A stretch of DNA of 64,000 nt from Vogesella oryzae (GCF_902829295.1 NZ_CADEPL010000001.1:26564-90563); one strand, 5' to 3'. Positions 39,421-47,906 are shown, numbered from the stretch's first letter. Notes: a model not told the origin generated them from the sequence alone. Program-made: numbers and translations.

Positions 39421-39951
39421 ATGCTCAAGCTCGATTCGCTGTCCGCTGCCGCCCCGTCGTTCGATGCCCCGCTGGAGATGCTCAACGCCTGCCACGACAA
39501 GGTGCGGCTGTTCTGCCAGCAACTGGATGCGCTGCCGGCTTACATCACGGCCAACGGCAATACCGCGGCGGTCGGCAACACCATCGCCGGCATCGTGGGC
39601 TATTTCGAGGTCGCCGGCCCGGCGCACCACCAGGATGAGGAAGACGAGCTGTTCCCGCTGATTCTGGCGCGGCAGCCGGATGCCGCGCCCAAGATCGAAC
39701 AGCTGCTGGGCGAGCACGGCTACCTGCACGCGCGCTGGAACGCCATCCGCGACGACCTCAACGCCTATGCCGCCGGCACGCTGGCGGCGCTCGACGCCGG
39801 CGAGATTCACGAATTCACCCGCCTGTACCGCGAGCATGCCGCGCGCGAGGAAGCCTGGCTGTTCCCTACCGCCGAGGCCTTGATCAGCGGCGACGAACTG
39901 CACGCCGCCGGGCAGCGCATGGCGATACGGCGCGGGCAGAAGCCGCGCTGA
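39421..39951 (+). CDS. Hemerythrin HHE-domain protein
   Basis: 176 residues, four-helix bundle with iron-binding pattern: LNACHDKVR, AHHQDEEDELFPL, EHGYLHARW and YREHAAREEAWLFP. Such proteins bind a di-iron centre and are linked to oxygen, nitric oxide or iron handling. It stands alone. Start ATG follows a GGAG site. Confidence 0.88.
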   Translation: MLKLDSLSAAAPSFDAPLEMLNACHDKVRLFCQQLDALPAYITANGNTAAVGNTIAGIVGYFEVAGPAHHQDEEDELFPLILARQPDAAPKIEQLLGEHGYLHARWNAIRDDLNAYAAGTLAALDAGEIHEFTRLYREHAAREEAWLFPTAEALISGDELHAAGQRMAIRRGQKPR

Positions 39952-40018
39952 ACGCGGCAGCACGCCACCGCCATGTAGCCACTCTGTATCAGAAACGGCA
40001 TTGCTGTTAACGGATATG

Positions 40019-40046
40019 AAGCCCGCCGGATTCACGGCGGGCTTTT
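40019..40046 (+). terminator. Terminator of the hemerythrin gene
   Basis: Perfect stem AAGCCCGCCG/CGGCGGGCTT, 6-base loop, then TTTT on the plus strand, 70 bases after the stop. Confidence 0.85.
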
Positions 40047-40089
40047 GCTACCATGCCCGCCGGAATGACTGCCATATCGGGAAAGAAGC

Positions 40090-40248
40090 ATGAAAAAGCT
40101 GTTTGGCTGCGCTGTCGCCGCAGCCTTGCTGTTAGCGCTGGGAGGCTGCTGCGCCCCCGGTTGGTGTGGCCCGTGGGATGGTGGCGGCCCCCACGGCGGC
40201 GGCGGTGGTGGCGGGCACGGTGGCGGCGGCCCCGGCGGCTGGCGCTAG
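40090..40248 (+). CDS. Small glycine-rich lipoprotein
   Basis: 52 residues. A lipoprotein signal (MKKLFGCAVAAALLLALGGC, lipobox LGGC with Cys20) is followed by CAPGWCGPWD and a tail made almost only of Gly with single His, Pro and Trp residues. Ribosome site GAAAGAAG is 5-8 bases upstream. Its stop at 40246-40248 is followed by a short GC hairpin region. Function unknown; the mature part is too short and repetitive for a fold. It could be an envelope filler protein. Confidence 0.6.
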   Translation: MKKLFGCAVAAALLLALGGCCAPGWCGPWDGGGPHGGGGGGGHGGGGPGGWR

Positions 40249-40362
40249 CCGCTAGATAAGCGGGTCAGGCAACATAGCCCGGCCCGTTTTACATTTGCAA
40301 TTTGCCGGCATGCCGCGGCTTTGCCATGCTGAAAAGCGTAGCCATCCCACCGGTACGCCGCC

Positions 40363-40914
40363 ATGTTACGCCTTGCGCCACTGGCCTTACTGCTGGCCAG
40401 CCTTGCGGCCCGGGCAGGGCCGCTGCCCGGCGAAATCCTGCAGCAGACCCTGCCGCCCGGTTACCGTCTCGACTACCAGCTGCAGCAGGACCAGCTGCAG
40501 ATGAGCAGCATGGTGCCGGATGGCCAGTCGGCCCGGCACTGGGACGAGATGATCACCACCCAGATCTTCCGTGGCCTGAAAGTCACCACGCCACAGGCGT
40601 TCCGCGACGTGGTGGTGCGGCAGTGGCGCTTCTCCTGCCCCGGCAGCGATTACGACGTGGTGGCCGACGGCAAGGAAAACGGCTACCCGTACGCGCTGTG
40701 GTATCTGGCCTGCCCCAGCAATCCGGCCACCGGCAGACCGGAGCACACCTGGTTCAAGAGCATCCAGGGCCACGACAGCTTCTACGTGATCCAGAAAGCC
40801 TTCAAGTTCGCGCCGGGCAAGGCGCAGCTGCTGCCGTGGCTGCAATACCTGCGCAGCGTGCAGCTGTGCGACAGCCGCCTCCCGGCCAGCCGCTGTCCGC
40901 CGGACCCGCACTAG
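40363..40914 (+). CDS. Secreted protein of unknown function
   Basis: 183 residues. Signal peptide MLRLAPLALLLASLAARA, then a globular domain with FRDVVVRQWRFSCPGSDY, YALWYLACPSN and a C-terminal LCDSRLPASRCPP. The cysteines suggest disulfides in the periplasm or outside. I do not recognise the family. A good terminator follows. No related gene lies next to it. Confidence 0.75.
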   Translation: MLRLAPLALLLASLAARAGPLPGEILQQTLPPGYRLDYQLQQDQLQMSSMVPDGQSARHWDEMITTQIFRGLKVTTPQAFRDVVVRQWRFSCPGSDYDVVADGKENGYPYALWYLACPSNPATGRPEHTWFKSIQGHDSFYVIQKAFKFAPGKAQLLPWLQYLRSVQLCDSRLPASRCPPDPH

Positions 40915-40935
40915 GCGCGGGCCCGGCGCCAGCAA

Positions 40936-40959
40936 AAAGGCTCCCCGCGGGGAGCCTTT
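40936..40959. terminator. Bidirectional terminator
   Basis: Perfect stem AAAGGCTCCCC/GGGGAGCCTTT with a 2-base centre, flanked by As and Ts. It lies between the converging secreted-protein gene and the transaldolase gene. Confidence 0.9.
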
Positions 40960-40977
40960 GATTGTCTGCCGCGACGT

Positions 40978-42039
40978 TCAGGCGGTGAGCTGAAGCAGCT
41001 CGGCAAACGCCTTTTCGAACAGCACCAGCCCGTCCTGCTGCAACTGCTCGCCGATGGCGTCGAAATCGACCCCGGCGGCCTGCGCTGCGGCCAACGTTGC
41101 GGCGGCCAGTTCAGGCTCCTGCGTCAGCGTGGCGGCGGCATGGCCGTGGTCGCGGAACAGCGCCAGCGTGGCATCCGGCACGGTGTTGACGGTTTCCTCG
41201 CCGATCAGGCTTTCCACGTACAGCACGTCGGAGTAGGCCTTGTTCTTGGTGCCGGTGGACGCCCACAGCAGGAACTGCGGCCGCGCGCCGGCGGCTTTCA
41301 GCGCGGCGAACTCCGCACCGTGGAAGCGTGCCAGGTAGCGCTGGTAGGCCACGCGCGACAGCGCCACCGCCACCTTGCCCTGCAGTTCGGCCGGCAGCGT
41401 CGGGTCCAGCAGGCTGTCAACGCGCGACAGGAAGAAGCTGGCCACCGCCTTGATGTGCCCCAGCGGCAGACCGGCGGCATGGCGCGCGGCGAGGCCGGCG
41501 ATGTAGGCATCCCACACCGCTTCCACCTGTTTGAGCGAGAACAGCAGGGTGATGTTGACGTTGATGCCTTCGGCGGTCAGCTGGCGGAAGGCGGCGATGC
41601 CTTCGGCGGTGGCCGGTACCTTGATCATCGCGTTCGGGCGGTCGATGGCGGCCCACAGCCGGCGGCCGGCGGCCAGGGTGCCGGCCTCGTCACGCGACAG
41701 TGCCGGCGACACTTCCAGCGACACATAGCCATCGTCGCCATTGGTCGCGTGGTACTGCGCCAGGTTCAGGTCACAGGCAGCCTGGATGTCGGCGATCACC
41801 AGCGTTTCGTAGCGCTGCTCGGCGCTCAGCGCCGGATCGGTTTTCAGTGCCGCCAACTCGTCGCGGTAGCGCGGGTCGGTGCTGATCGCCTTGTGGAAGA
41901 TGGCCGGATTGGAAGTCACGCCGGCGATGCCGTCATCAGCCAGCAGGCGGGCGAGCTCGCCGGAGGCCAGCAGTTCACGGGACAGGTTGTCCAGCCAGAT
42001 GCGCTGGCCGAACGGGCGGATGGCTTGCAGTCGATTCAT
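40978..42039 (-). CDS. tal: Transaldolase
   Basis: 353 residues, TIM barrel. GQRIWLDNLSRELLASGEL, IAGVTSNPAIFHKAI, and the Schiff-base lysine region AMIKVPATAEGIAAF; also NVNITLLFSLKQ and LWASTGTKNKAYSD. Transfers dihydroxyacetone units in the pentose phosphate pathway. The frame reads open far upstream, but family alignment begins at MNRLQAIRPFGQ. Confidence 0.94.
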   Translation of the reverse strand: MNRLQAIRPFGQRIWLDNLSRELLASGELARLLADDGIAGVTSNPAIFHKAISTDPRYRDELAALKTDPALSAEQRYETLVIADIQAACDLNLAQYHATNGDDGYVSLEVSPALSRDEAGTLAAGRRLWAAIDRPNAMIKVPATAEGIAAFRQLTAEGINVNITLLFSLKQVEAVWDAYIAGLAARHAAGLPLGHIKAVASFFLSRVDSLLDPTLPAELQGKVAVALSRVAYQRYLARFHGAEFAALKAAGARPQFLLWASTGTKNKAYSDVLYVESLIGEETVNTVPDATLALFRDHGHAAATLTQEPELAAATLAAAQAAGVDFDAIGEQLQQDGLVLFEKAFAELLQLTA

Positions 42040-42139
42040 GTGTGCTACTCGGGCAAAGGCTGGAAACAGGGCGTGCATGACGCCGGAAAGTCTTGTCGGA
42101 CAAGGCATCCTAACCCGATGCCACGCTGAAGCAAAGCCA

Positions 42140-42451
42140 CTACACGGCCGGCGCCCCGTCGGCAAAATCGAACACCAGCGCCGCGGCCAGCAGCGGCTGC
42201 ACCCGGGCGACGAACTGCTGGTGCGCCGGATGCAGCAGATAGGCATCGCGTGCCGCGGCATCGGCAAACTGCAGCAGCCAGCCGTGGCTGTAGCCCTGAG
42301 CCAGCCCTTCCGGACTGCAATCCGGGCCGTGGCGGAAATCGCGGACCATGCCGGTAGCCGGCACCAGGGCGGCAAAATCGGCTTCGACCGCGGCAATGGC
42401 GGCGGCGTCGACCCGGTCGTGAAAACGGAACAGCACGATGTGATGCAGCAT
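42140..42451 (-). CDS. Dabb-domain stress-responsive protein
   Basis: 103 residues, dimeric alpha-beta barrel type: MLHHIVLFRFHDRVDA, FRHGPDCSPEGLAQGYSHGW, DAYLLHPAHQQFV. Matches the Dabb family. Ribosome site AAGGAAG lies just before ATG 42451. Function unknown; ends 100 bases upstream of tal and may be co-transcribed with it. Confidence 0.85.
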   Translation of the reverse strand: MLHHIVLFRFHDRVDAAAIAAVEADFAALVPATGMVRDFRHGPDCSPEGLAQGYSHGWLLQFADAAARDAYLLHPAHQQFVARVQPLLAAALVFDFADGAPAV

Positions 42452-42472
42452 GGTCTTCCTTTCGCATAAAAA

Positions 42473-42494
42473 AAGGTTGGCCGCGGCCAACCTT
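42473..42494 (-). terminator. Terminator of phoR made from an inverted pair of the repeated word
   Basis: A perfect 22-base palindrome: AAGGTTGGCC, centre GC, then GGCCAACCTT. On the minus strand it is followed by a run of seven Ts. It lies 20 bases past the phoR stop. This is the clearest case where the repeated word serves as an intrinsic terminator. Confidence 0.85.
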
Positions 42495-42514
42495 GTCGGG
42501 TTCCAGCTGGCGGT

Positions 42515-43813
42515 TCAGACCACCTGTTCCGGGCTGAACACCACGCTGAATTCGCTGCCCTTGTCCGGCTCGCTGCGCACTTCCAGCTTGCCATGATGGC
42601 GCATCAGCACATGCTTGACGATGGCGAGGCCGAGGCCGGTGCCGCCGTTGCTGCGCGAGCGGCCGCGATCGACACGGTAGAAGCGCTCGGTCAGCCGCGG
42701 CAGGTGTTCCGGCGGAATGCCGATACCGGTATCGGCCACCGCGAACGCCACCCGGCCGTCGTCCAGCTCGCGCCAGCGCAGGGTGATGCTGCCGCCTTCC
42801 GGCGTGTAGCGCACCGCGTTGGACACCAGGTTGCCGAACGCGGAGTGCAGCTCCTGCTGGTTACCCAGCAGATTGTGCATGCTGTCGCGCAGCAGCTCGA
42901 TACGGTGCCGCCCCTGCGACAGGCCTTCGGCCTCCACCAGCAGCGTATCCAGCATCGCGCCCATGTCCACCGTGTCATGCGCGGCGGCCGGCGGGCTGTT
43001 CTCGATACGCGACAGCGTCAGCAGGTCTTCCACCAGGCTCTGCATGCGCCGCGACTGTTCCAGCATCATCGGCAGGAAATGCTGCAGCGTCGCCGCATCC
43101 ACGTTTTCAATATCGGACAAGGTTTCCAGGAAACCGCCCACCACCGTCAGCGGGGTACGCAGCTCGTGCGACACGTTGGCGACGAAGTCGCGGTGCACGG
43201 TCTGCACCCGCTCCAGCTGGGTGATGTCGCGCGTCAGCAGCAGCTTGCGCTTGATGTCGAACGGCACCAGCTGGATCGACAACACCAGCTCCGGGCCGCT
43301 GCCGGCGCTCCGCAGGATCAGCGGCTGGCTGTAGCGCTGCTCGGCCATGTATTCGTGGAATTCCGGCTCGCGCACCAGGTTCAGGATCTGGCTGCCTACA
43401 TCCTTGCGGCGATCCAGCCCCAGATGCGCCACCGCCATCGGGTTGATCCATTCGATGCGGTCGTATTCGTCCAGCACCACCACGCCATCCGGCATCGCCT
43501 CGCTGGCGTTGATGAAACGGTCCAGCACGATGGCCAGCCGGCGCTTGCTCTGCTTCTGCCGCCGTGCCTGGCGGTACAGCGCCATGAACACGGTATTCCA
43601 CGGTCCGAAGCCATCCGGCACGCGGCGCGGCGCCGGGCGTTCCAGCCAGCGCAGCAACTGCGCCAGGTGATACAGATGAAAGCCCAGCCAGGTCACCAGC
43701 AGGCCCAGCAGCAAGGCCAGACCGACCAGTTCGCCCCACAGCAGTCCGCAGATCAGCGACACCACGGCGATGACGACCAGCGCCACCAGCCGTACAACGA
43801 GAAATTCGGCCAA
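42515..43813 (-). CDS. phoR: Phosphate regulon sensor kinase PhoR
   Basis: 432 residues. Two N-terminal membrane helices, DUF3329-like region, a PAS domain (about 105-200; LDEYDRIEWINPMAVAHLGL), then HisKA with the phospho-His in FVANVSHELRTPLT and HATPase_c with N (NLVSNAVRYTPEGG), G1 (VADTGIGI) and G2 (NGGTGLGLAIVKH) boxes. Stop-start gap to phoB is 3 bases. Confidence 0.94.
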   Translation of the reverse strand: MAEFLVVRLVALVVIAVVSLICGLLWGELVGLALLLGLLVTWLGFHLYHLAQLLRWLERPAPRRVPDGFGPWNTVFMALYRQARRQKQSKRRLAIVLDRFINASEAMPDGVVVLDEYDRIEWINPMAVAHLGLDRRKDVGSQILNLVREPEFHEYMAEQRYSQPLILRSAGSGPELVLSIQLVPFDIKRKLLLTRDITQLERVQTVHRDFVANVSHELRTPLTVVGGFLETLSDIENVDAATLQHFLPMMLEQSRRMQSLVEDLLTLSRIENSPPAAAHDTVDMGAMLDTLLVEAEGLSQGRHRIELLRDSMHNLLGNQQELHSAFGNLVSNAVRYTPEGGSITLRWRELDDGRVAFAVADTGIGIPPEHLPRLTERFYRVDRGRSRSNGGTGLGLAIVKHVLMRHHGKLEVRSEPDKGSEFSVVFSPEQVV

Positions 43814-43816
43814 AAC

Positions 43817-44506
43817 TTACCCCTGTGCCGAGAAACGGTAACCGGTGCCACGCACGGTCTGGATCAGTGCATCGTGACCGGTGCCTTCCAGCGCGCTGCG
43901 CAGGCGGCGAATGTGCACGTCCACGGTGCGCTCTTCCACGAACACGTGGTCGCCCCACACCTGGTCCAGCAGCTGGGTACGCGAATGCACGCGCTCGGCG
44001 TGGGTCATGAAGAAATGCAGCAGGCGGAACTCGGTGGGGCCGAGGTCGATGGTGTCGCCGTTGCCCTGCACGCGGTGGGTGACCGGGTCCAGGCGCAGGC
44101 CTTTTACCTCCACCGCGTCGTCGGTCATCTGCGGCGCGCGGCGGCGCAGCACCGCCTTGATGCGTGCCAGCAGCTCGCGCGGCGAAAACGGCTTGGTGAT
44201 GTAGTCATCGGCGCCGGCATCCAGCCCCTGCACCTTGTCCTGCTCGTCGGAGCGGGCGGTGAGCATGATGATGGGAATCTGGCGCGTGCGCTCGTCGGCA
44301 CGCAGCTTGCGGGCGATTTCCACGCCGGAGGCCCCCGGCAGCATCCAGTCCAGCAGCACCAGATCCGGCAGTGCGTTCTTGACCAGCGTCAGCGCCACTT
44401 CCGCGGTGCTGGCGCGCAATACGTGGTGCCCGGCCTGAACCAGGTTGAAAGCAATCAGTTCCTGAATCGCCGGCTCGTCTTCGACAAGCAGAATATTGGC
44501 TGGCAT
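43817..44506 (-). CDS. phoB: Phosphate regulon response regulator PhoB
   Basis: 229 residues. Receiver domain with ILLVEDEPAIQ, phosphoacceptor Asp in LVLLDWMLPG, and Lys in ITKPFSPREL; winged-helix output domain with LGPTEFRLLHFFMTH, RVHSRTQLLDQVWG and VDVHIRRLRSALE. Activates phosphate starvation genes. ATG 44506 has GGGAGGA 8 bases upstream. No phoU or pst genes are nearby. Confidence 0.95.
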   Translation of the reverse strand: MPANILLVEDEPAIQELIAFNLVQAGHHVLRASTAEVALTLVKNALPDLVLLDWMLPGASGVEIARKLRADERTRQIPIIMLTARSDEQDKVQGLDAGADDYITKPFSPRELLARIKAVLRRRAPQMTDDAVEVKGLRLDPVTHRVQGNGDTIDLGPTEFRLLHFFMTHAERVHSRTQLLDQVWGDHVFVEERTVDVHIRRLRSALEGTGHDALIQTVRGTGYRFSAQG

Positions 44507-44529
44507 GCGCGTAAATCCTCCCGGTAGCA

Positions 44530-44572
44530 ATTATGGCAAGGATAGAAAGCAGCCGTTACAGAAATATGACAC
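44530..44572 (-). promoter_or_regulatory. Pho box and promoter of phoBR
   Basis: On the minus strand GTGTCATATTTCTGTAAC (44572-44555) closely matches the E. coli Pho box consensus of two TGTCA half sites 11 bases apart. A CATAAT -10 box follows at 44535-44530. This predicts that PhoB activates its own operon. Confidence 0.6.
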
Positions 44573-44631
44573 TTCACCTTATGACGCTGCGCTGCGTCAT
44601 GCTGCCGTGCGGCCAGGCGGGCAAATCCGGG

Positions 44632-44833
44632 AAAAAAAAACGGCCTGTCCGGTAGGGGACAGGCCTGAAGAGGTCAGCTACCGGCGCCAGGCGCCAGCAA
44701 CCATAAAGACCAGGGACAAAGAGATCACCAGAACAGTTCAAAGATGCCCGGGGACGCGGGCACCCTCACAACAGATCCAGAAGTCAAAGCAACCGGGCGC
44801 GGACCCTGCTGCTTCAACACGGGGCGAATTTTA
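44632..44833 (-). ncRNA. Candidate small RNA between phoB and the Lrp-type gene
   Basis: A strong intrinsic terminator (GGCCTGTCC at 44642-44650, GGACAGGCC at 44657-44665, then nine Ts at 44640-44632 on the minus strand) stands where no minus-strand protein gene ends. A promoter can be read upstream: TTCGAT (44868-44863), 17 bases, GATTAT (44845-44840). The implied transcript is about 200 bases. It has internal hairpins, such as TGCCCG with CGGGCA and GGCGCC repeats, and C-rich unpaired stretches. It has no good reading frame with a ribosome site. It could instead be a long phoB leader that is attenuated. Confidence 0.4.
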
Positions 44834-44888
44834 CGGAGGATAATCGCTCAGGTTAATAGTGAATCGAAGGTTTTTAGGCCCCTTCACT

Positions 44889-44898
44889 TTGTATACAA
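44889..44898. promoter_or_regulatory. Palindrome in the promoter of the Lrp-type gene
   Basis: TTGTATACAA is a perfect 10-base palindrome that overlaps a likely -10 box (TATACA or TACAAT) 36 bases upstream of the gene. It is well placed for a repressor, perhaps the gene product itself. Confidence 0.4.
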
Positions 44899-44933
44899 TC
44901 TATTTTTGGCATCCAAGCTTTGGAATCGAAAAC

Positions 44934-45377
44934 ATGGACAAGTTCGACCGCAAAATCCTTGCTGCACTGCATGAAAACGGCCGTCTGAGCTTTGCGGAAC
45001 TTGCCCGCCGGGTGAACCTTTCCGCGCCGGCAGTGGCGGATCGGGTAGAAAAACTGGAACGAAGCGGCGTGATTGGCGGTTATCGCGCAATCATCCACCC
45101 GGAGAAGCTGGGTTACCCGATCCAGTGCATGATCGAGCTGACGGTCAAGAACCTGGAATACTACGGCGTGGTGGAAATCCTGAAAGGCATGCCGGAGATC
45201 ATCGCCTGCGACTCCATTGCCGGCAGCAGCGGGCTGATGATCCGCGTGGCGGTAGACAGCATGAGCACGCTGCAAGCGGTGATCGCGCGCCTGATGCAGT
45301 ACGGCGACACCAAGACCTCGATGGTGATCGACCAGCCGGTGCCGCCACGCATGCCGGCGCTGCGCGATGACGACTAA
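44934..45377 (+). CDS. Lrp/AsnC-family transcriptional regulator
   Basis: 147 residues. N-terminal winged helix-turn-helix (MDKFDRKILAALHENGRLSF, then VNLSAPAVADRVEKLERSGVI) and a C-terminal RAM/AsnC effector domain (about 65-140; EKLGYPIQCMIELTV, DSMSTLQAVIARL). ATG 44934 is the family start; an in-frame stretch before it lies over the promoter. Such regulators sense amino acids; the target is unknown. The 403 bases 44531-44933 before it hold the Pho box, the candidate small RNA and this promoter. Confidence 0.9.
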   Translation: MDKFDRKILAALHENGRLSFAELARRVNLSAPAVADRVEKLERSGVIGGYRAIIHPEKLGYPIQCMIELTVKNLEYYGVVEILKGMPEIIACDSIAGSSGLMIRVAVDSMSTLQAVIARLMQYGDTKTSMVIDQPVPPRMPALRDDD

Positions 45378-45573
45378 GTAGCAGGCCGACTACAAGCTAC
45401 CCGACATCGCCGCCGGCGGGTTGCCTGCCGGCTACACGATGACGGCCCGCATTGTGGCCGGCATCGGCAGCGCCAAGGTTGGCCGCAACGCCATGCGGCC
45501 AAGCTGTCTGCAGCGTTCATCACCGCCACTGACAGCACGCCGCATGAACCACATGCCACACCAGGCCGGCGGC

Positions 45574-45600
45574 AAAAAAAATGCCCGCCCTTGCGGGGCA
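45574..45600 (-). terminator. Terminator of gapA, in a 342-base gene-free stretch
   Basis: On the minus strand a GC hairpin (TGCCC...GGGCA with a bulge) ends in eight Ts, about 120 bases past the gapA stop. The rest of 45378-45719 between the Lrp-type gene and gapA holds one AAGGTTGGCCGCA copy at 45476 and no gene that I can support. Confidence 0.65.
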
Positions 45601-45719
45601 GGCGAGCGGGTCAATGCACAAAGAAGCAACAGAAAACCAAAGAGCGAGGCAACCGTCTCCACACGGCTACCGGCATGAAAGCAGGCTGCCGGCCGCAACG
45701 GGCCGGCAGCGGCCAAAAC

Positions 45720-46730
45720 TTACTTGGCGGCAGCCCAGGCCTGGGCGGTATCCAGCATGCGGTTGGAGAAGCCCCATTCGTTGTCGTACCACGACAGCAC
45801 TTTCACCTGGCGGCCTTCGATCACGCGGGTCAGCGTGGCGTCGAACACGCTGGACGCCGGGTTATGCATGAAGTCGATGGACACCAGCGGCAGGGTGTTC
45901 ACCGCCAGCACGCCCTTCAGCGCGCCATTGGCGGCGGCGGTCACAATCTCGTTCACCTCGGCCACGGTGGTGTCGCGGTTGGCGGTAAAGGTCAGATCCA
46001 CCAGCGAGACGTTGGCGGTCGGCACGCGCACGGCGAAACCGTCCAGCTTGCCTTTCAGTTCCGGCAGCACCAGGCCGACGGCAGCGGCGGCACCGGTCTT
46101 GGTCGGGATCATCGACAGCGCGGCGGAACGGGCGCGGCGCAGGTCGCTGTGTTCGGTATCCAGCAGCACCTGGTCATTGGTATACGAGTGCACGGTGGTC
46201 ATCAGGCCGTGGGCCACACCGATGGCGTCGTTCAGCGGCTTCACCAACGGCGACAGGCAGTTGGTGGTGCAGCTGGCGTTGGACACGATGGTCATGTCGC
46301 CGCGCAGGGTGTCGTGGTTCACGCCAAACACGATGGTGGCGTCGGCATCGTCGGCCGGCGCAGAGATCAGCACCTTCTTGGCACCGGCTTGCAGGTGCAA
46401 GCCGGCCTTGTCGCGCTTGGTGAAAATGCCGGTACATTCCAGCACGATGTCCACGCCCATCTCGCCCCACGGCAGTTCTGCCGGGTTGCGTACCGACAGC
46501 AACTGGATAACCTTGCCGTTGACCACCAGCTTGTCATCTTGCAGTTCCACGCTACCCGGGAACGGGCCGTGAATGGAGTCGTACTTGGTCAGATGCTGGT
46601 GCAGTTCCGGCTTGCCAAGATCATTAATGGCAACGATTTCAATACCCTTGTCGGCAAAACGTTCCTGCCAGGCGCGCAATACCATGCGGCCGATGCGGCC
46701 GTACCCGTTGATGGCCAGTTTCAGTGCCAT
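45720..46730 (-). CDS. gapA: Glyceraldehyde-3-phosphate dehydrogenase
   Basis: 336 residues. NAD-binding [20 protein letters not shown], catalytic Cys in [17 protein letters not shown], and the C-terminal [14 protein letters not shown]. Phosphorylating GAPDH of glycolysis and gluconeogenesis. Ribosome site GGAGAGA lies just before ATG 46730; in-frame reading upstream belongs to the leader. Confidence 0.97.
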   Translation of the reverse strand: MALKLAINGYGRIGRMVLRAWQERFADKGIEIVAINDLGKPELHQHLTKYDSIHGPFPGSVELQDDKLVVNGKVIQLLSVRNPAELPWGEMGVDIVLECTGIFTKRDKAGLHLQAGAKKVLISAPADDADATIVFGVNHDTLRGDMTIVSNASCTTNCLSPLVKPLNDAIGVAHGLMTTVHSYTNDQVLLDTEHSDLRRARSAALSMIPTKTGAAAAVGLVLPELKGKLDGFAVRVPTANVSLVDLTFTANRDTTVAEVNEIVTAAANGALKGVLAVNTLPLVSIDFMHNPASSVFDATLTRVIEGRQVKVLSWYDNEWGFSNRMLDTAQAWAAAK

Positions 46731-46831
46731 GTCTCTCTCCTTTATGCGGGTGATTCCTGCGTGCCTGCTGCACGCTAGCGGTGCGACCATCGTTCTCCCA
46801 TTCCGTCTTGTACTCAACGGTTTTCATGTCT

Positions 46832-46919
46832 GTAGTGTGCGCACTACCAACACTTTTCACCGTAGCAAAGTGCCATGCTGGTGCATGGTTAATTTGCTTC
46901 TTGCCTGGTATCGATACCA
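46832..46919 (-). promoter_or_regulatory. Palindromes upstream of gapA
   Basis: The 306-base gap 46731-47036 holds a perfect 14-base palindrome TGGTATCGATACCA (46906-46919), a stem CCATGC-ACCA-GCATGG as read on the minus strand, and a dyad GTAGTG-TGCG-CACTAC (46832-46847). The central CG of the first is typical of LacI-family operators. I could not fix the promoter boxes. Confidence 0.5.
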
Positions 46920-46992
46920 ATCAGTTTGCCAGCACTGGTAATTGCGAAAAACTGGCCGCGCACGACCAAGGCTGGCCGCCGGCCGGAAAACA

Positions 46993-47018
46993 AAAAACCG
47001 CCCGGAAGGGCGGTTTTT
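46993..47018 (-). terminator. Terminator of the EamA transporter gene
   Basis: Perfect 11-bp stem AAAAACCGCCC/GGGCGGTTTTT with loop GGAA, ending in Ts on the minus strand, about 20 bases past the stop. Confidence 0.9.
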
Positions 47019-47036
47019 GACGGGCGGCTGGCGTGG

Positions 47037-47906
47037 CTAGCGCGACTTCTTCAGCCCGATCAGCAGCACGCCGGCCAGGATGATGGTCATCGACAGGATT
47101 TCTGCCGTGCCGATGTGTTCGTCCAGCAGCCACACCCCGAGCAACACCGCGATCACCGGATTGACGTAGGCATAACTGGTGGCCGCGGCGGGACTGACGT
47201 GCTGCAGCAGGAACATATAGGCGGTGTAGGCGATCAGCGAGCCGAAGATGGCCAGATACAGCATCGCCAGCCAGCCGGCCAGCGGCGGCATGGCGGCCAG
47301 CTGTTCGCCGCTGGCGAGGCTGCCCAGCAGCAGTGCGATGCCGCCGGTCAGCATCATCATGGCGCTGGACATCAGCCCCTTGGGCTGGGTGAGATGCTTG
47401 CTCCACGCCGAACCCAGCGCCCAGCCGGCGGAAGCGAACAGCAGCGCGGCGGCGCCGGCGGGCGATGCCTGCAGATTGCTGCCCATGTTCAGCACCACGA
47501 TGCCGGTGATGCCCAGCAGCACGCCGGCCAGATCCATGCGTCGCGGCTTGTGACCGAACAGGCGCGCAAACAGGATGGCAAACAGCGGCACGGTAGCCAC
47601 CACCAGCGCCGCCACGCCGGACGACACCTCTTTTTGCGCCAGCGTCACAAAGCCGTTGCCGATGGCCGGCATCAGCACGCCGAGAATGGTGGCGCCTTTC
47701 AGCTCCGCCAGCGTCGGGTTGGCCGCGCCGCGCCAGCGTAGGTAGCCGTACATCAACAGCCCGGCGAGCACGAAGCGCACGCCGGCCATCAGGAACGGTG
47801 GCCAGGACTCCACCCCGATGCGGATGGCGAAATAGGTCGAGCCCCAGATCAGGTACAGGGACAGGAAGGCGGCGACGAGCTTGAACTGATGGCGGCTGAG
47901 AGTCAT
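47037..47906 (-). CDS. EamA-family (DMT) transporter, YedA-like
   Basis: 289 residues with ten membrane helices in two EamA halves: LYLIWGSTYFAIRIGVESWP at the N-terminus, LMAGVRFVLAG, and in the second half YLAIFGSLIAYTAYMFLLQ and SYAYVNPVIAVLLGVWLLDE. Probably a metabolite or amino-acid exporter of the inner membrane. Start at ATG 47906. Confidence 0.9.
   Translation of the reverse strand: MTLSRHQFKLVAAFLSLYLIWGSTYFAIRIGVESWPPFLMAGVRFVLAGLLMYGYLRWRGAANPTLAELKGATILGVLMPAIGNGFVTLAQKEVSSGVAALVVATVPLFAILFARLFGHKPRRMDLAGVLLGITGIVVLNMGSNLQASPAGAAALLFASAGWALGSAWSKHLTQPKGLMSSAMMMLTGGIALLLGSLASGEQLAAMPPLAGWLAMLYLAIFGSLIAYTAYMFLLQHVSPAAATSYAYVNPVIAVLLGVWLLDEHIGTAEILSMTIILAGVLLIGLKKSR

Noticed and set aside
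42040-42594. Upstream in-frame extension of transaldolase by 185 codons
   Set aside because: It overlaps the Dabb gene and the phoR end in another frame and has no resemblance to transaldolase. High G+C leaves frames open by chance.
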